Shown here piece by piece: positions 23,001 to 32,830 of a stretch of 64,000 nucleotides of DNA. Under the pieces are notes generated by a model. The model saw only the letters and a program-made list of their open reading frames with translations. It did no database searches and was not told the origin of the DNA. The DNA lies in the NCBI GenBank assembly GCA_029255685.2, contig CM055312.2, positions 54,532,202-54,596,201 on the forward strand, read 5' to 3'. The translations under genes were made by a program, and so were the position numbers. Numbering within the stretch: the stretch's first letter is position 1; every line of letters starts with the position of its first letter. This stretch comes from Silene conica. Taxonomy: Eukaryota > Streptophyta > Magnoliopsida > Caryophyllales > Caryophyllaceae.

Positions 23001-24047
23001 GTCGAGGAACCATGTCTCTATATCAAGTCGAGTGGGAGCAAGATTGTATTCCTAGTACTGTATGTCGATGACATACTCTTGATTGGGAATGACATACCTC
23101 TCTTATCTTCGGTTAAAGCATGGTTGAAAAACCATTTCCAGATGAAAGATCTGGGAGAGGCACAAAGAATTTTGGGCATCCGTATCTATAGGGATAGATC
23201 ACGACGGATGTTGTCTCTCAGTCAGGAGTCTTATATAGATAAGATTCTAGAGAGATTCAGCATGACGAACTCCAAGAAGGGGTTCCTTCCTATGACTCCT
23301 GGGCTTCACTTGAGCAAGACTCAAGAAGCTAAGTCATTGGAAGAGAAAGACCGCATGATTCGGATTCCTTATGCTTCGGCAATAGGATCGATCATGTATG
23401 CCATGATATGCACACGTCCAGACGTTGCATATGCATTGAGTATGACTAGTCGATTCCAAGCTCATCCAGGTGAACAACACTGGATGGCCGTGAAAAACAT
23501 TCTTAAGTACCTACGGAGGACTAAATATTGGGGATTGACTTATGGAGGCGACTCAACGCTCTGCGCCACGGGTTACGCAGATGCTAGCTTCCAAACGGAT
23601 CGAGATGACTCGAAATCTCAATCTGGATTCGTTTTTACTCTTAATGGTGCTGCTGTCAGCTGGAAAAGTTCTAAACAGAGTGTTACAGCAGATTCTACGA
23701 CTGAGTCCGAGTACTATGCCGCCTCAGAAGCAGCTAAGGAAGCAATATGGATGCGTCAATTCTTACAAGGACTATTAGTAGTGCCTAGTTCGAATGACCC
23801 AATCACCGTTTATTGTGATAATAAAGGTGCCATCTTCCAAGCTAAGGAGCATAAGTCTAGCAACAAGGCTAGACATGTACAACGGAAAGCTCATCTAATC
23901 AGAGATTACGTGGAGCAAAAGGAGATTTTCATTGATAAGATCGCTACGGATGACAACATAGCTGATCCTCTCACAAAAGCATTACCACGTGATAAGCATG
24001 AAGGGCACATTCATTCCATGGGAATTGGATGTGTTCCTAAGTTGTAG
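20013..24047 (+). CDS. Copia-1 gag-pol polyprotein (intact frame)
   Basis: The protein has 1344 residues from ATG (MAGEDPMPSAK). In order: Gag of UBN2 type (about 15-240), a zinc knuckle CHHCHKTGHWRRSF (about 279) in which the fourth zinc ligand is Phe instead of Cys, aspartic protease VLDTGCGSHLC (about 330), and integrase with the HCRMGH...CESC zinc site and a core containing DRGGEYLS (about 590) and PQLNGVSERRNRT. Reverse transcriptase follows with LYVDDILLIGND (about 1016), then RNase H with DNKGAI (about 1270) and KARHVQRKAHLIRD. The order protease-integrase-RT-RNase H is diagnostic of copia. Length and order are complete. The knuckle change could weaken RNA packaging. Confidence 0.94.
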   Translation: MAGEDPMPSAKLARESWLKAFMDSMNQSTRLRNHGSNFSDWEAALRNAAIADGKLKYLTEPIPAHPGTGARANEVRAHSDFVMEAGAIKNVLIYAMESNLQRRFISHGANKIFTTLSNEFSKAPRIVSYEHTCRFFEAKLQKGQAVSPHILNMIENIEKLETLNCKISESIIVDRMLHSLHDGFALFRANYYMNDMKKPPHELHSLLVQTEKDLKLSGSMKQDVLMISSKEKGKGKAKAQGDLTVGKPRFKKPGFTKSGPGESSNSQGKTKSKDTSMECHHCHKTGHWRRSFPVYREDIKAGRVTPVGMSSSSFIHMIEINHASCGTWVLDTGCGSHLCNHVQGLRNQEPLIKGEVDLRVGNGARVAAVSKGTYVIQLPSGFDLFLYNCYYVPSLSKNIISVSALDKLGFSFVIENNSCIFSLHNMIYGKAVSMNGIYVLDQTTEILHVNNKRLKVGDKDQTYLWHCRMGHINEKRVKQLIQNGAISPFDFESYGTCESCLIGKMTRISFKGVGMRAADLLGLIHTDVCDPMSINAREGYRYFITFTDDLSRYGYVYLMKHKSESFDKFKEYQNRVQNQLGRKIKALRSDRGGEYLSHEFDQHLKDCGIVLQLTPPRTPQLNGVSERRNRTLLDMVRSMMSHTVVPDSLWGYALLSAALLLNRSPSKAVDKTPYELWKGTVPNLSFIRVWGCEAYVKWRHEDKLGPRSVKTYFITGYPKGTFGHYFYSPTEQRVFVAASATFLEKEFLENKSSNRTFELSEVQEPTAEQPLEETVPSTEAAVDIPEEPRRSGRVSIPPDRYIGMVEEHDTDDVLLLEGNEPTTYKGAMTSSDSKLWLEAMQSEMDSMYENKVWDLVDLPAKVRPLQCKWLYKIKHAVEGQQDIHKARLVAKGFTQVPGLHYDEIFAPVVMLRSIRIILAIAAFHDYEIWQMDVKTAFLNGYLEEEFYMVQPEGFINPAHPKKVCKLKRSIYGLKQASRSWNHRFDQVIKENGFIRSVEEPCLYIKSSGSKIVFLVLYVDDILLIGNDIPLLSSVKAWLKNHFQMKDLGEAQRILGIRIYRDRSRRMLSLSQESYIDKILERFSMTNSKKGFLPMTPGLHLSKTQEAKSLEEKDRMIRIPYASAIGSIMYAMICTRPDVAYALSMTSRFQAHPGEQHWMAVKNILKYLRRTKYWGLTYGGDSTLCATGYADASFQTDRDDSKSQSGFVFTLNGAAVSWKSSKQSVTADSTTESEYYAASEAAKEAIWMRQFLQGLLVVPSSNDPITVYCDNKGAIFQAKEHKSSNKARHVQRKAHLIRDYVEQKEIFIDKIATDDNIADPLTKALPRDKHEGHIHSMGIGCVPKL

Positions 24048-24909
24048 TACTCTTTTATGAATTCATGTAATAATTCATTTTCTCGTGTACTCTATACAAC
24101 CTTATTGTTATGATATAAAATGTTTTGTTTTTCATGTGGAATTGTACGCCAATTTTGAACACCACAAAGTGAATTGATTAACATTACATCGTTTTGGTCC
24201 TTGATTACCCACTTGAGCTGATAACTCAGGTAATCATTTTGTGACGTTGGTTGATGGTGGGTTCAACGAGCCATAAGTCACGTGGATGACTGACCAATCA
24301 CAAAGGCGAGTTATACGGATATCTCGTAGGACACCCCGTGACAACGTTATAGAGTCCTAAATGTTTTATAACATTGGGTGCCTGGTCGTGGATAGGACCT
24401 CCATAGTGTTCCTTAGAGTCGAGTCTTTTGACCTTCAACTGTCTCTTGAGATTAAGACAGATTTTGGGTAACTTTGGTTTCTTTCCCACGGTCACCGTAA
24501 CAGGGGCCAAGAGGATTTTTTCTGGGTTATTTCATGCTGGGCGATATCGGCAGGATTCGAGTTGAGGGAAATATCCAAACCCTTATCAGGATTTTATCAT
24601 TTCTCAGGGCCACTCGAGGAGTAGTAACTGAAATGCATGGCCATGCTCGAATACAGATTCGTTTTATCAGTTAAGTTACTCTCTAGTCGGGGAAACCACT
24701 CTTGATACAGATCGCTTGTGAGATACGACCTTTGCGAATGAGGATTTGCAAATTGTCTTACATTGAGTGGGAGAAATTTTAAAAGGATATGAGATTCGGT
24801 TATCGCACCTACACTTGTACGGACAAGTGGGAGTTTATTGGAGCTTGTGTCCTCCACATGTAGTGTGATAACGTCATTGCACATACCCTTGTACGGACAA
24901 GTGGGAGAT
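24048..24909 (+). other. Copia-1 3' noncoding region with duplicated polypurine-tract/LTR-start motif
   Basis: No gene is seen. A 20-bp string beginning CTTGTACGGACAAG occurs at 24814-24833 and again at 24888-24907. The second copy ends in the polypurine tract GTGGGAGAT next to the 3' LTR. The first is followed by a decayed look-alike of the LTR start (TATTGGAGCTTGTGTCC versus TGTTGGGGCTGGTGTCC). Confidence 0.75.
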
Positions 24910-25910
24910 TGTTGGGGCTGGTGTCCTTGACAATTAAGTACAATGACTTATTAAATCTCTTTAAGGATCACAAGGGCATACTTTTGTATTATTACCAGTT
25001 GATCCACGTTTATCAATAACGGTTGGCTTGCTAGATAAGTTTGACGTTATTGTCATACGGATGGCGGTGATCAACTGGTCCCTATACGTCACACCTATAG
25101 GACACGTTTGAGAGATGTGAAGGTATGAAAATACAATCACATTTATGCCGGATATGACTAAACAGTTAGTCAGAGGTATTGACTATTAAATTAGTCAATA
25201 AGATGTTGAGATTATTATTTAATACGGATTAAATAATTTTAGCTAATACGGATTGCATGATTAATTCGTAAAATTAAATATAAACGGTTATATTTAATTA
25301 AATATTGTATTCGCGTATTAATATAAACAGTTATATTAATTTGGGTAATTATACAATATCGTAATTTTATCAGACCATTATTAATACATCAACTGCATTA
25401 ATATCTGATAACATGCATACGATTTATAAACAAAACCCGCGAATAAAGTTTAGCTAAAAGGGTCGAATCACAAATTAGAATAAGGTAAGAGTGGAAAGCC
25501 CACTCCTACCCTATTGGAAATTTCGGCCAAAAGAGCTACATAAGGAGGAGGACTCTCCTTATGTCAGGGCTTCTTGTTTCACTGTTTAAACAAATCTCAA
25601 GGAAAAATTAGGGTTTTGAGAGCTTTCTTCTCCCAAAACCTCAGATCTCACATCTAAAACCTAAATAGCTCTCCCAATATTGCAAGGCAGTTGGAGAGGA
25701 TTTCTAGCACACGCGGCCACGTCTCATTCTAAGTCTTGGGTGCAAGTTATAGGAGGGAATTTGTGTTAATTCCTGTTCTTAGGCCTTTCGCACAAGGACC
25801 AAAGGTTGATTTCTTTTTCATGCTTTTTATTAACTTATGACTATAATCACAATTGTATGTTTCATCATAATCCTGCAAGTTTGGGGCGAATACATGCTTT
25901 ATTCCCCACA
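24910..25910 (+). repeat. Copia-1 3' LTR
   Basis: This 1001-bp copy of 17331-18335 is followed by the target duplication GTACC and by the continuation of the Ty3-2 LTR. Confidence 0.92.
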
Positions 25911-27520
25911 GTACCTCCTAGTTATTTTTATTGTGTTTTGGGCCTAAGAGGTTGAGACTCTCAGCCGGCCAACCGGAAGCCTGTGGCTGACCGGCTGAGA
26001 GCCCCTGACCATAGTAAATTGCTTATAACTTTTGATTTACATGTCGGATTGCATTGATTCTTTTTTCCGTATGTTTCGTATGCTTGTTTGAAGTCCCAAG
26101 AAATTGTGCGGCGCTTATGTCGGGTTCGGTAATGGATTTGAGGATGAAAGGGGAAACCGGCTCTCGCCTCAAATTAGTTCCCGAAGTCGGCTAAGTGTTA
26201 CATGGATGTTAATGATGGAATACATATGAAATGATTGTCATTCGAATTTGAGTTGTTGTACATCTTAGAGATGACATTTTTAAATTGTGTAACCTGCTGT
26301 GCGCTGCTATAGTACTCGAGTTCTCACCTGATTGCATCGTGTAGCTGGTTGGCCGTAGTGACTTGGTTCTCACGGTCAGGTCTTAGGTTGTTTGCCCGCC
26401 TTCGGGCATATCTCGTTCCTAGCTAGTTCGGGTCTTGGGGTTGCTCCGTGCACTTGTCGAATCGGGGATCGTAATCCGTTTGCGCTCCGAGAGTCTGGCC
26501 AGGTTTAGACTAGGACAGTCTTTTGATGTCGTCCTACCAGGGGGTTGTATAGTCTGAGATTGGGGATGTCGTGGTATATAGACGAGTCGATTGTTGGCCT
26601 GCTCATAGTAATAAGAGTCGAGTTGCTTGGATGACCTATCTCTTGTTTGTAGAGTCACTTGGATGATCTATCTCTTGTTGTAGAGTCACTTGGTTGGCCT
26701 GCTCATAGTAGTAAGAGTCGAGTCGCTTGGATGACCTATCTCTTGTTTGTAGAGTCACTTGGATGATCTATCTCTTGTTGTAGAGTCACTTGGTTGGCCT
26801 ATAGTTGTTAGAGTCGAGTCACTAGGTGACCCATCCCTTGTTGATATAATTGGATGTTGAGCATGCTTCAGTTTGTATATAAGAATGTTCTATACTTGGT
26901 TATCTTAGTATTGTTCGTCCAAGGCATTGGACGACTCTTAGTCTAGTTTCGTAAATGGTTTGGATTGAAAGACCCCCCGGCCGGGAACCGGAAGGGAAAC
27001 CAGCTCTCCTTCCAAATAGTTTTCGAAGTTGGTTGAGAGCCTTTGCATAGTATTGCATGATGTTATGAAAGATGAGATATTGTTGTATATGCTTCACATG
27101 TTATAAATGTCGGAGTATGTTGGATGTTTTACGTGTTACATGTTATTGACAATAGGTGGCTAGGAGCACTCTAGTCACTCCCCACTGACTGTGGCGCACA
27201 TGTTGTATGTGTGTAGGTACATGAGGATGTTCTGCGGGGGTTACGTTGAGGCTAGCGAGCGATGATCCATCATCGTTGACTTTTACCTTTTGTTAGCTAG
27301 ACCTTAGACTTATGTTTCAGTATTTTGTGCCTGTAGGGATATGCTATCCCCGGCTGTTTTTTATCGCACTTATATACTTATTTATGTTTTATTTTCTTAC
27401 ACATGTTTAGTATTGTTATGACACCTCGCATGTTTTCTTATCATGTCAAAAGTTTTAATTCCGCTGCACTTTTGGCATGTTTTGTATGTTTACTTTTACG
27501 CTTTCGCGAGGGGTTTTACA
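25911..27520 (+). repeat. Ty3-2 5' LTR, second piece
   Basis: It resumes at the Copia-1 target duplication and ends GGGGTTTTACA, directly before the primer site. It holds the fourth CAGCCGG module (25962-25997), a minisatellite (26580-26830), a hairpin TCGTCCAA-GGCA-TTGGACGA (26915-26934) and a conserved block GAAAGACCCCCC...GGGAAACC (26967-27013). An earlier copy of that block near 26145 lacks about 25 bp that the 3' LTR keeps (42979-43005). Confidence 0.88.
26580..26830 (+). repeat. Minisatellite with GAGTCACTTGG units (Ty3-2 5' LTR)
   Basis: Units contain GAGTC-CTTGGATGA-CTATCTCTTGTTG. The block TAGTAAGAGTCGAGT...GGTTGGCCTGC occurs twice here, but only once in the 3' LTR (43440-43600). 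So the two LTRs of one element differ by one unit of about 110 bp. Confidence 0.75.
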
Positions 27521-27522
27521 GT

Positions 27523-27534
27523 TGATATCAGAGC
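27523..27534 (+). other. Ty3-2 primer binding site (degenerate)
   Basis: It reads TGATATCAGAGC, one base different from the Met-tRNA-complementary TGGTATCAGAGC of its relative Ty3-4. It lies two bases after the LTR end. Confidence 0.75.
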
Positions 27535-27619
27535 CTTATCGCTCCCGGCGCACTCATGTAATCCCCAAACTTAACTTGACCAATAACTTGAATAATCACT
27601 ACTACAAAAAGAGACCTAA

Positions 27620-27810
27620 TGCAACATTTTGTGTGCAACACTTACGGGTTGTGTTGCAATTTTTACTTAATTATGCAACGCTTTATTTAAAAATGTTGCT
27701 TATTACCTACATAATGCATCACTTTAAAATAAGTGTTGCAATATATTACTTTAATTGCAACATTCTTATACAATTGTTGCATTTTCTAGCAACACTTGTG
27801 CAACACTTTG
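27620..27810. repeat. CACTA-1 left subterminal GTGTTGCA repeats
   Basis: About ten copies of TGCAACA/TGTTGCA in both orientations occur within 190 bp of the left end. They mirror the array at the right end. Confidence 0.8.
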
Positions 27811-29105
27811 TCACATACATACTCAATCTTAAACCCTAATATATGTATCTCTAAAATAAAATTTTCAATTTCGTTTAAGCGCTTGAAATTTTCAATTGAA
27901 AATACAAAAAAGCAAAAAAGGCGGTATAATGAAATTTGGGTAAAAAAAATTAGGGGTTTAATGAAATTTTCGATTGAAAATACAAAAAAACAAAAGAGTC
28001 GCTTGAAATTTTCAATTTTCAATCTTAAACCCTAGCTTAATACCAACGATTACTCCATCACTCATCCTCCATCATCGTTCCACCGTTTCTTCACCATTCC
28101 CAAAAAAGAAAACTCAATCAACGGTTCTCAATCATCAGGGTAATTGATTCACGCGTTTGATATTCATCCCATTTCAACTTTGATTCTTACTCAGCTCGCG
28201 AAATTCATATTCAATATAATTGATTGGGATTTCTGATAGGTATGATACTTCAATTTCAATTATTGTTATCATTTTGTTATTATTTCAATTCAATTGTTGT
28301 TTCATCTATTCATCCATGAATATAATCATATTCGTTTCTGATAGCTTATGTGGCTACAGTTGGATCATTCCCTTTCAATTATTTATTGTCTGGTGTACTT
28401 TCTTGTGTAAGCACAACTGTTCTTGCTGGTTAGTATGATTTGTATGACTGTATGTATCGATTGATGTTGTTTTTGGACTTTTTTTAGTCAACCTGAAACT
28501 AACAACGTTCAAATGATTCTGTAGTGTGTCTCCGCATTCAAGTGAATAAGGAAAACAAGGAATTCAAGGTATGATTTTTTCTCGATGTTTTATCTCTTTG
28601 TTGCTTTTGTTACTTCAAGTGCGTGGAGATGTTAACTTAAAGGTTGAACATATATGACAAATCTGCTTTTTTCGTATTGAGCTTTATCTGTCAGGCTCTT
28701 ATTCCATTTATGTTACTCTTAAAGGGTTGCTTTGGACGAGGGTATTTATCAGTGGGATAATAGAGCTCAAAGCAATGGCAAAGGGGGAGTGGTATTCATC
28801 GACACTCTTTATTGTTTTCATGAATTATTTTTTTATTTTTGTCAAGCTATCTAATCAATAAGGTTTGGAGGCCATACCCTTTTACTCTTTTCATAGAACC
28901 AATTCCGCAGCAAACCCACACTCAGGAAAAGTGTAAGTATCTTTGATGCACACAACTTTTCCCATGTTTGTTAAGAAGCAATGATTTATTTCTGAAGAAC
29001 AAATATAATGAGTTGTACTATTCTATGTGATGAACATTGTAACTATCCAAGTTAGGTTTTAATCATTATCCAATCAAGGTTAACATTATAATCAATGTTC
29101 TGTAG

Positions 29106-29179
29106 GGATGGTGGAGGCACTAGCTGCAAAAGCTCTTAGCTGGGAGAACGAAAGAGGAGTTGTATTCATGTACGATTGG
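29106..29179 (+). pseudogene. Captured exon resembling a MAP65-type microtubule-associated protein
   Basis: A 74-bp segment preceded by CTGTAG and followed by GTAAAT encodes MVEALAAKALSWENERG and then VVFMYDW. From memory this matches the MVEAL...K...WE.E.G..F.YDG segment of plant MAP65 proteins, which cross-link microtubules. The exon borders sit at AG and GT splice-like sites. The neighbouring MAP65 exons are not recognised, so only a fragment was taken up. The assignment is moderately sure. Confidence 0.6.
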
Positions 29180-29639
29180 GTAAATTCACATCACGTTTCT
29201 CTGTCTCAATTTCCGTACCAAAAGAGCGTGAAACTCACTAGATTGTCTGCAGTTATTATACTGTGAACGACAAGGAACTTTAATGTTTACTGAATAAGAG
29301 GAAGCTCAGTAATGTAAAATAATTAGCAGGGTCTGAAATTCAAAGTTAAACTGTAGAATTCTGCTGTTTTAAAAAGAGGTTAGTTAGTGTACGAATAGAA
29401 AAATAAAGATGAAGCTTTCTTACAGGCTACTGAGAAAAAAGGAAGGAAAAGAAGGCACTAGATCTCCCCGCTTCTATAACCAATTCAAGACAAATCTCTC
29501 CTTCTTTCTGTTTCAAAAACTTGACTTCATTCTGTCTTTGAATTAATGTAAAGTTATTGCTACCATGTCTAATGCGCAGAGTTACTATCTGACTGAATTT
29601 CGGCTATTAAATATAGTCCTATCATTTACTAAAAAGCAG

Positions 29640-31150
29640 GTCATTCCCCATCAAGCTCTCAGATGATGCAGGGGCTTCCTTCTTTGCCAGGTGTCATGGT
29701 GAGGACGCAATCTCTTTCCATTTAATCGTTGTATTGATCTTATTTCTTTGTCATTGCTTATGATGTTTTATCACCTTGTTAAATTTTATGCAAGAGGTTA
29801 CTGAATGAAACTCCTTTCATATGAAAACGTTTCATCGTTTTTTCCGGCTTATGCAGTTTGATGGTTTCATATTTTATTGTCATTGCATTTGATGCCCTTT
29901 TTTACATCTCGTACACTTCAGATGATTTGTATTTTCCATCTGAATGTGCTGACTACTTCTGAAATTCTTTGTTTTCCAGCCTTATTCCAATTCTTTACCA
30001 AGCTCACTGTTGGCATCAAATATGCATGCTTTAAGAGAGGCTGAGCTTTCTTATTCTCAGTTCCCCACTTCCCAATCTATAGCGGCAAAGTATGTCTGCA
30101 TCTCATCTCTCAGTAGTCCCACTACTTTAATGGCTGAGGTAATCTGCTTTATCATAAATTTGTTTTGTTTCCATGCTTGTCAGTGTATGTTGGCCTTCTA
30201 GTGAGTAGTAGATATACTTTGGTTTCTAATGAAAACTGTTGTGCTTTCTCCTGGGTCGATTGAGTCTGATATTTTAGTGAGTTGTGATGGTTCTAATGCG
30301 GGATGCGGCTACTTGTTAGGTCACTGAAAATAACTTGTGTCGAGATTTATTTAATTTTACGACTTATTTTTAGTACCTCATCATCAATTCTTCTTAGAAC
30401 TGTGTTTGTATCAGCCTAAGCATAATGTTTTATCTAATAAATTCATTTATAATAATAGACTTCAATGTGGATTGCACAATATTACTGGTAGCAAGGATCT
30501 AATTGATTACTCGCCAACAATGTGTTGAGCCATTACCATAAATCATATTCATTATGTTCACTTGGCAATTCTTTTTCAAGAACTCTGTATGTAGTTTAGT
30601 GTGTATTGGACAATTTAGAAAAATGGGGGTGTACAGTTATTACCGTAGATGCAAGGTTTTGAATGAACATAGGGGTACAACATAGAAACTCTTTTTCTTT
30701 TTTAGTGACAGGTATACTTGTAAAACTACTATTTCTGTGACAGGTACTTGTAAACTATTGTTGACGAAAATCCATTTATATTACTTTGTTTGGTGTAGGC
30801 GGTGAAGACAAGTAACTTAGTTGCTCAACCCACACAAGGTCAACCAGCAGGCGGTAGCGTTTCTGGAGCAACTGGTCTTCCGCAACACCTGGCTATGCAT
30901 CCTTATTCTCAACACTCAGTTCATGTCGGATCCTTAAATATGATGGGTTACTCATTCCTGCATCAAGGCTACTCATATATACCATCTGCTTTCCAGCAAG
31001 CTTTTGCAGCCGGAAACTCTACATATCCTCAGTCCCTGGCAGCCATGCTTCCCCAGTACAAGAACAATGTTTCCCTTAACAGTTTGCCACAGTCTGGTGC
31101 TGTACCCTCTGGGTATGGCGGTTTTGGGAATTCCAATAACATTTGCAAAG
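29640..31150 (+). pseudogene. Captured three-exon fragment of a GIP1-like (GBF-interacting protein 1) gene
   Basis: Three exon-like blocks with intact splice signals: about 29640-29698 (MMQGLPSLPGVM, donor GTGAGG), 29980-30138 (PYSNSLPSSLLASN, HALREAELSYSQFP, acceptor TTCCAG, donor GTAATC) and 30799-about 31148 (LPQHLAMHPYSQ, GYSYIPSAFQQAF, AMLPQYKNNVSLNSLPQS, GYGGFGNSNN). These match the Gln/Pro/Ser-rich C-terminal part of plant GIP1-like proteins, which are thought to assist bZIP transcription factors. The frames join across introns in phase. An apparent 1-base loss (CTCAGATGATG) breaks the first exon. Retained introns show capture at the DNA level. The fragment ends abruptly in AT-rich transposon DNA. 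Confidence 0.75.
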
Positions 31151-31289
31151 TTTTATTTTTAATCCTTTTTGGAAATGTAATTGACATTCATTTTTGAGAT
31201 TGAATAATTCTATTGTAATTTTTGAATGATATGCAATAATACACGACTATTAAGAATTGCAATTCTCTATTGTGTTTGGATGAACTAGT

Positions 31290-31640
31290 GTTGTTTTTGG
31301 ACGTAGCTAGTGTTGCGTTCTCAAAAGAAAAATGTCGCATTTGTTCGATATAAGTGTTGCTTTTTAATATAAAAAGTATTGCATTTGTCTACGAAAAGTG
31401 TTGCTAATTTTTTACAAGAAGTGTTGCATTAGAAAATAAAAATGTTGCCTTTGCATTTGAAAAAAGTGTTGCATAAAAGTAACATATGTAACACTTTATA
31501 AAAGTGTTGCAATACTTCAAAAAGTGTTGCATAAAGTGTTGCAATGAGCTAATGCAACGAGACTTTATACAACACTTCATTAAGTGTTGCATAAACTCTA
31601 TAGCAACACATATATGACATTATGCAACAATAGTGGAGTG
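31290..31640. repeat. CACTA-1 right subterminal GTGTTGC repeats
   Basis: A dense series of AAGTGTTGCA-type words, about fifteen by eye, occurs mostly in one orientation. It faces the left array and ends at the inverted CACTACTACA terminus. Confidence 0.8.
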
Positions 31641-31759
31641 TTGCTATAGAATCAAAATGTAGTAGTGAATGAATGAGAGATTTGGGTAGACTTAAGGACA
31701 AGTGGTAGACTGTTTGTGATGGTTAATTGTTTGGTTAACACTGTTTTCTCTTTTGAAGG

Positions 31760-32830
31760 ATGGTGAGACCCACTGCTACTGAAAATACGATAATGCAAGC
31801 ACTTCATCAGTTGCTTAAGAACCAGAGGCGTCAGGCTGACACTGCTCCTCCCCCTCCACCGCCAGGCGATGATGCCAACCGACTTGGTAACTTCTCTTGG
31901 ATAGCATCACAGATGTCCAGGAGCCACGTGAAGACTTATGGAGGCGAAGTTGATCCTGTTGCCCTTTCTGAATGATTCTGTGAGATGGAGAAAAGCTTTA
32001 CCATGTACTCGGTTGTCAGAGAGGATAGAGTGCGGCTAGCTACTCACTTTTTGACCTTGGAAGCCGATAGATGGTGGGCATTGACTGGACCGACTTTCAT
32101 TCTTGATCCTTTGTTCGACTGGGAGGCTTTTAAGGATAAGCTCGAGACGAGATTTTATCCTAAGGAGCTTAGATCACAGAGGCTTAAGGAGTTCATGGAC
32201 TTGAAGCAGGGAAAGATGTCCGTTCAGGAGTACACCGACAAGTTCAATCAGCTTGCCCATTTTGCCTCGAGATTTGTGAGGGATGAGGCTGGGAGAGTTT
32301 ACTTCTATCGAGGGAAGTTGGGGCCTCGTATCGAGAGTATGGTCCGCCGTGACTCGACTTCTTTCGTTGAGGTTTATGATGATGCTATTTGGGCAGAGAG
32401 TTTCATCCGAGCCATAGATGCTGAGACTAGAGCTTCTTCTTCTGCTCCCTTTGCCTTACAGACTTCCTCCCTTGAGAAGAGACCCTTTGATCCTTCACCT
32501 GATCCTCCGGTACCTCAGTTCAAGAAGTTTAAGAGGTTCGACCCATCTAAGGTCAAGGACCCGGTGCCTGTACCTAATGCTCCTCTGAAGTGTTTCAAGT
32601 GTCATAAGGATCTTCACCTTGGAGTTGACTGCAACGGCGACCCCTACACCTTCTTTGCTTGCAACAAGACCGGGCATCGCTCCTTCGAGTGTCCTGAGAG
32701 GAAGGTTGTCGCTGGTAGAGCTGCTACTGCTGCTGGTGCCGTTTAGAGACCGAAGCCCAAGGGTACCGTGTACGTGATGAGTCGTGCTGCAGCCGAGGCT
32801 TACCCTCACCTGGTCACCGGTATGTCTCCA
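31760..32830 (+). pseudogene. Ty3-2 gag with start of protease (broken)
   Basis: ATG at 31760 (MVRPTATEN) opens a Tekay-type Gag. The frame has two in-frame stops: TGA at 31973-31975, where Ty3-4 has TGG (Trp), and TAG at 32744-32746. Capsid motifs [16 protein letters not shown] and [21 protein letters not shown] are kept. Of two zinc knuckles, CFKCHKDLHLGVDC is complete, while the second reads FFACNKTGHRSFEC and has lost its first Cys. After VMSRAAAEAYPHLVTGM, similarity to Ty3-4 stops before the protease active site. There is no reverse transcriptase or integrase in this element. Confidence 0.85.

Larger units (their letters stand above)
17331..25910 (+). mobile_element. Copia-1: complete Ty1/copia retrotransposon nested in the Ty3-2 5' LTR
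   Basis: LTRs of 1005 and 1001 bp (TGTTGGGGCTGG...TTCCCCACA) are flanked by a 5-bp target duplication, GTACC (17326-17330 and 25911-25915). A primer site, one open polyprotein frame and a purine tract are in place. The LTRs differ at several bases and one short TA indel, so the insertion is fairly young. It is probably autonomous except for a changed zinc-knuckle cysteine. Confidence 0.93.
27597..31667. mobile_element. CACTA-1: non-autonomous CACTA (En/Spm-type) transposon carrying captured gene exons
   Basis: The ends are CACTACTACAAAAAG and its inverse (...TTTTGATT side reading CACTACTACATTTTG). The target duplication is 3-bp AAT (27594-27596 and 31668-31670). Both subterminal regions (27620-27810 and 31290-31640) are crowded with direct and inverted GTGTTGCA words, as expected for transposase-binding subterminal repeats. 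No transposase is seen. The interior carries pieces of at least one and probably two plant genes with introns. The related element Ty3-4 has the unoccupied site (AATAATGAATGAGAG near 46930), which confirms the insertion borders. Confidence 0.9.

Noticed and set aside
28501..28570. Possible further captured exon between CTGTAG and GTATGA in CACTA-1
   Set aside because: Splice-like borders exist, but the short translation (contains a stop) matches nothing I recognise.
28730..28800. Possible captured exon reading ALDEGIYQWDNRAQSNGKG
   Set aside because: It is a short open stretch with no family recognised and uncertain borders. I did not list it as a gene piece.
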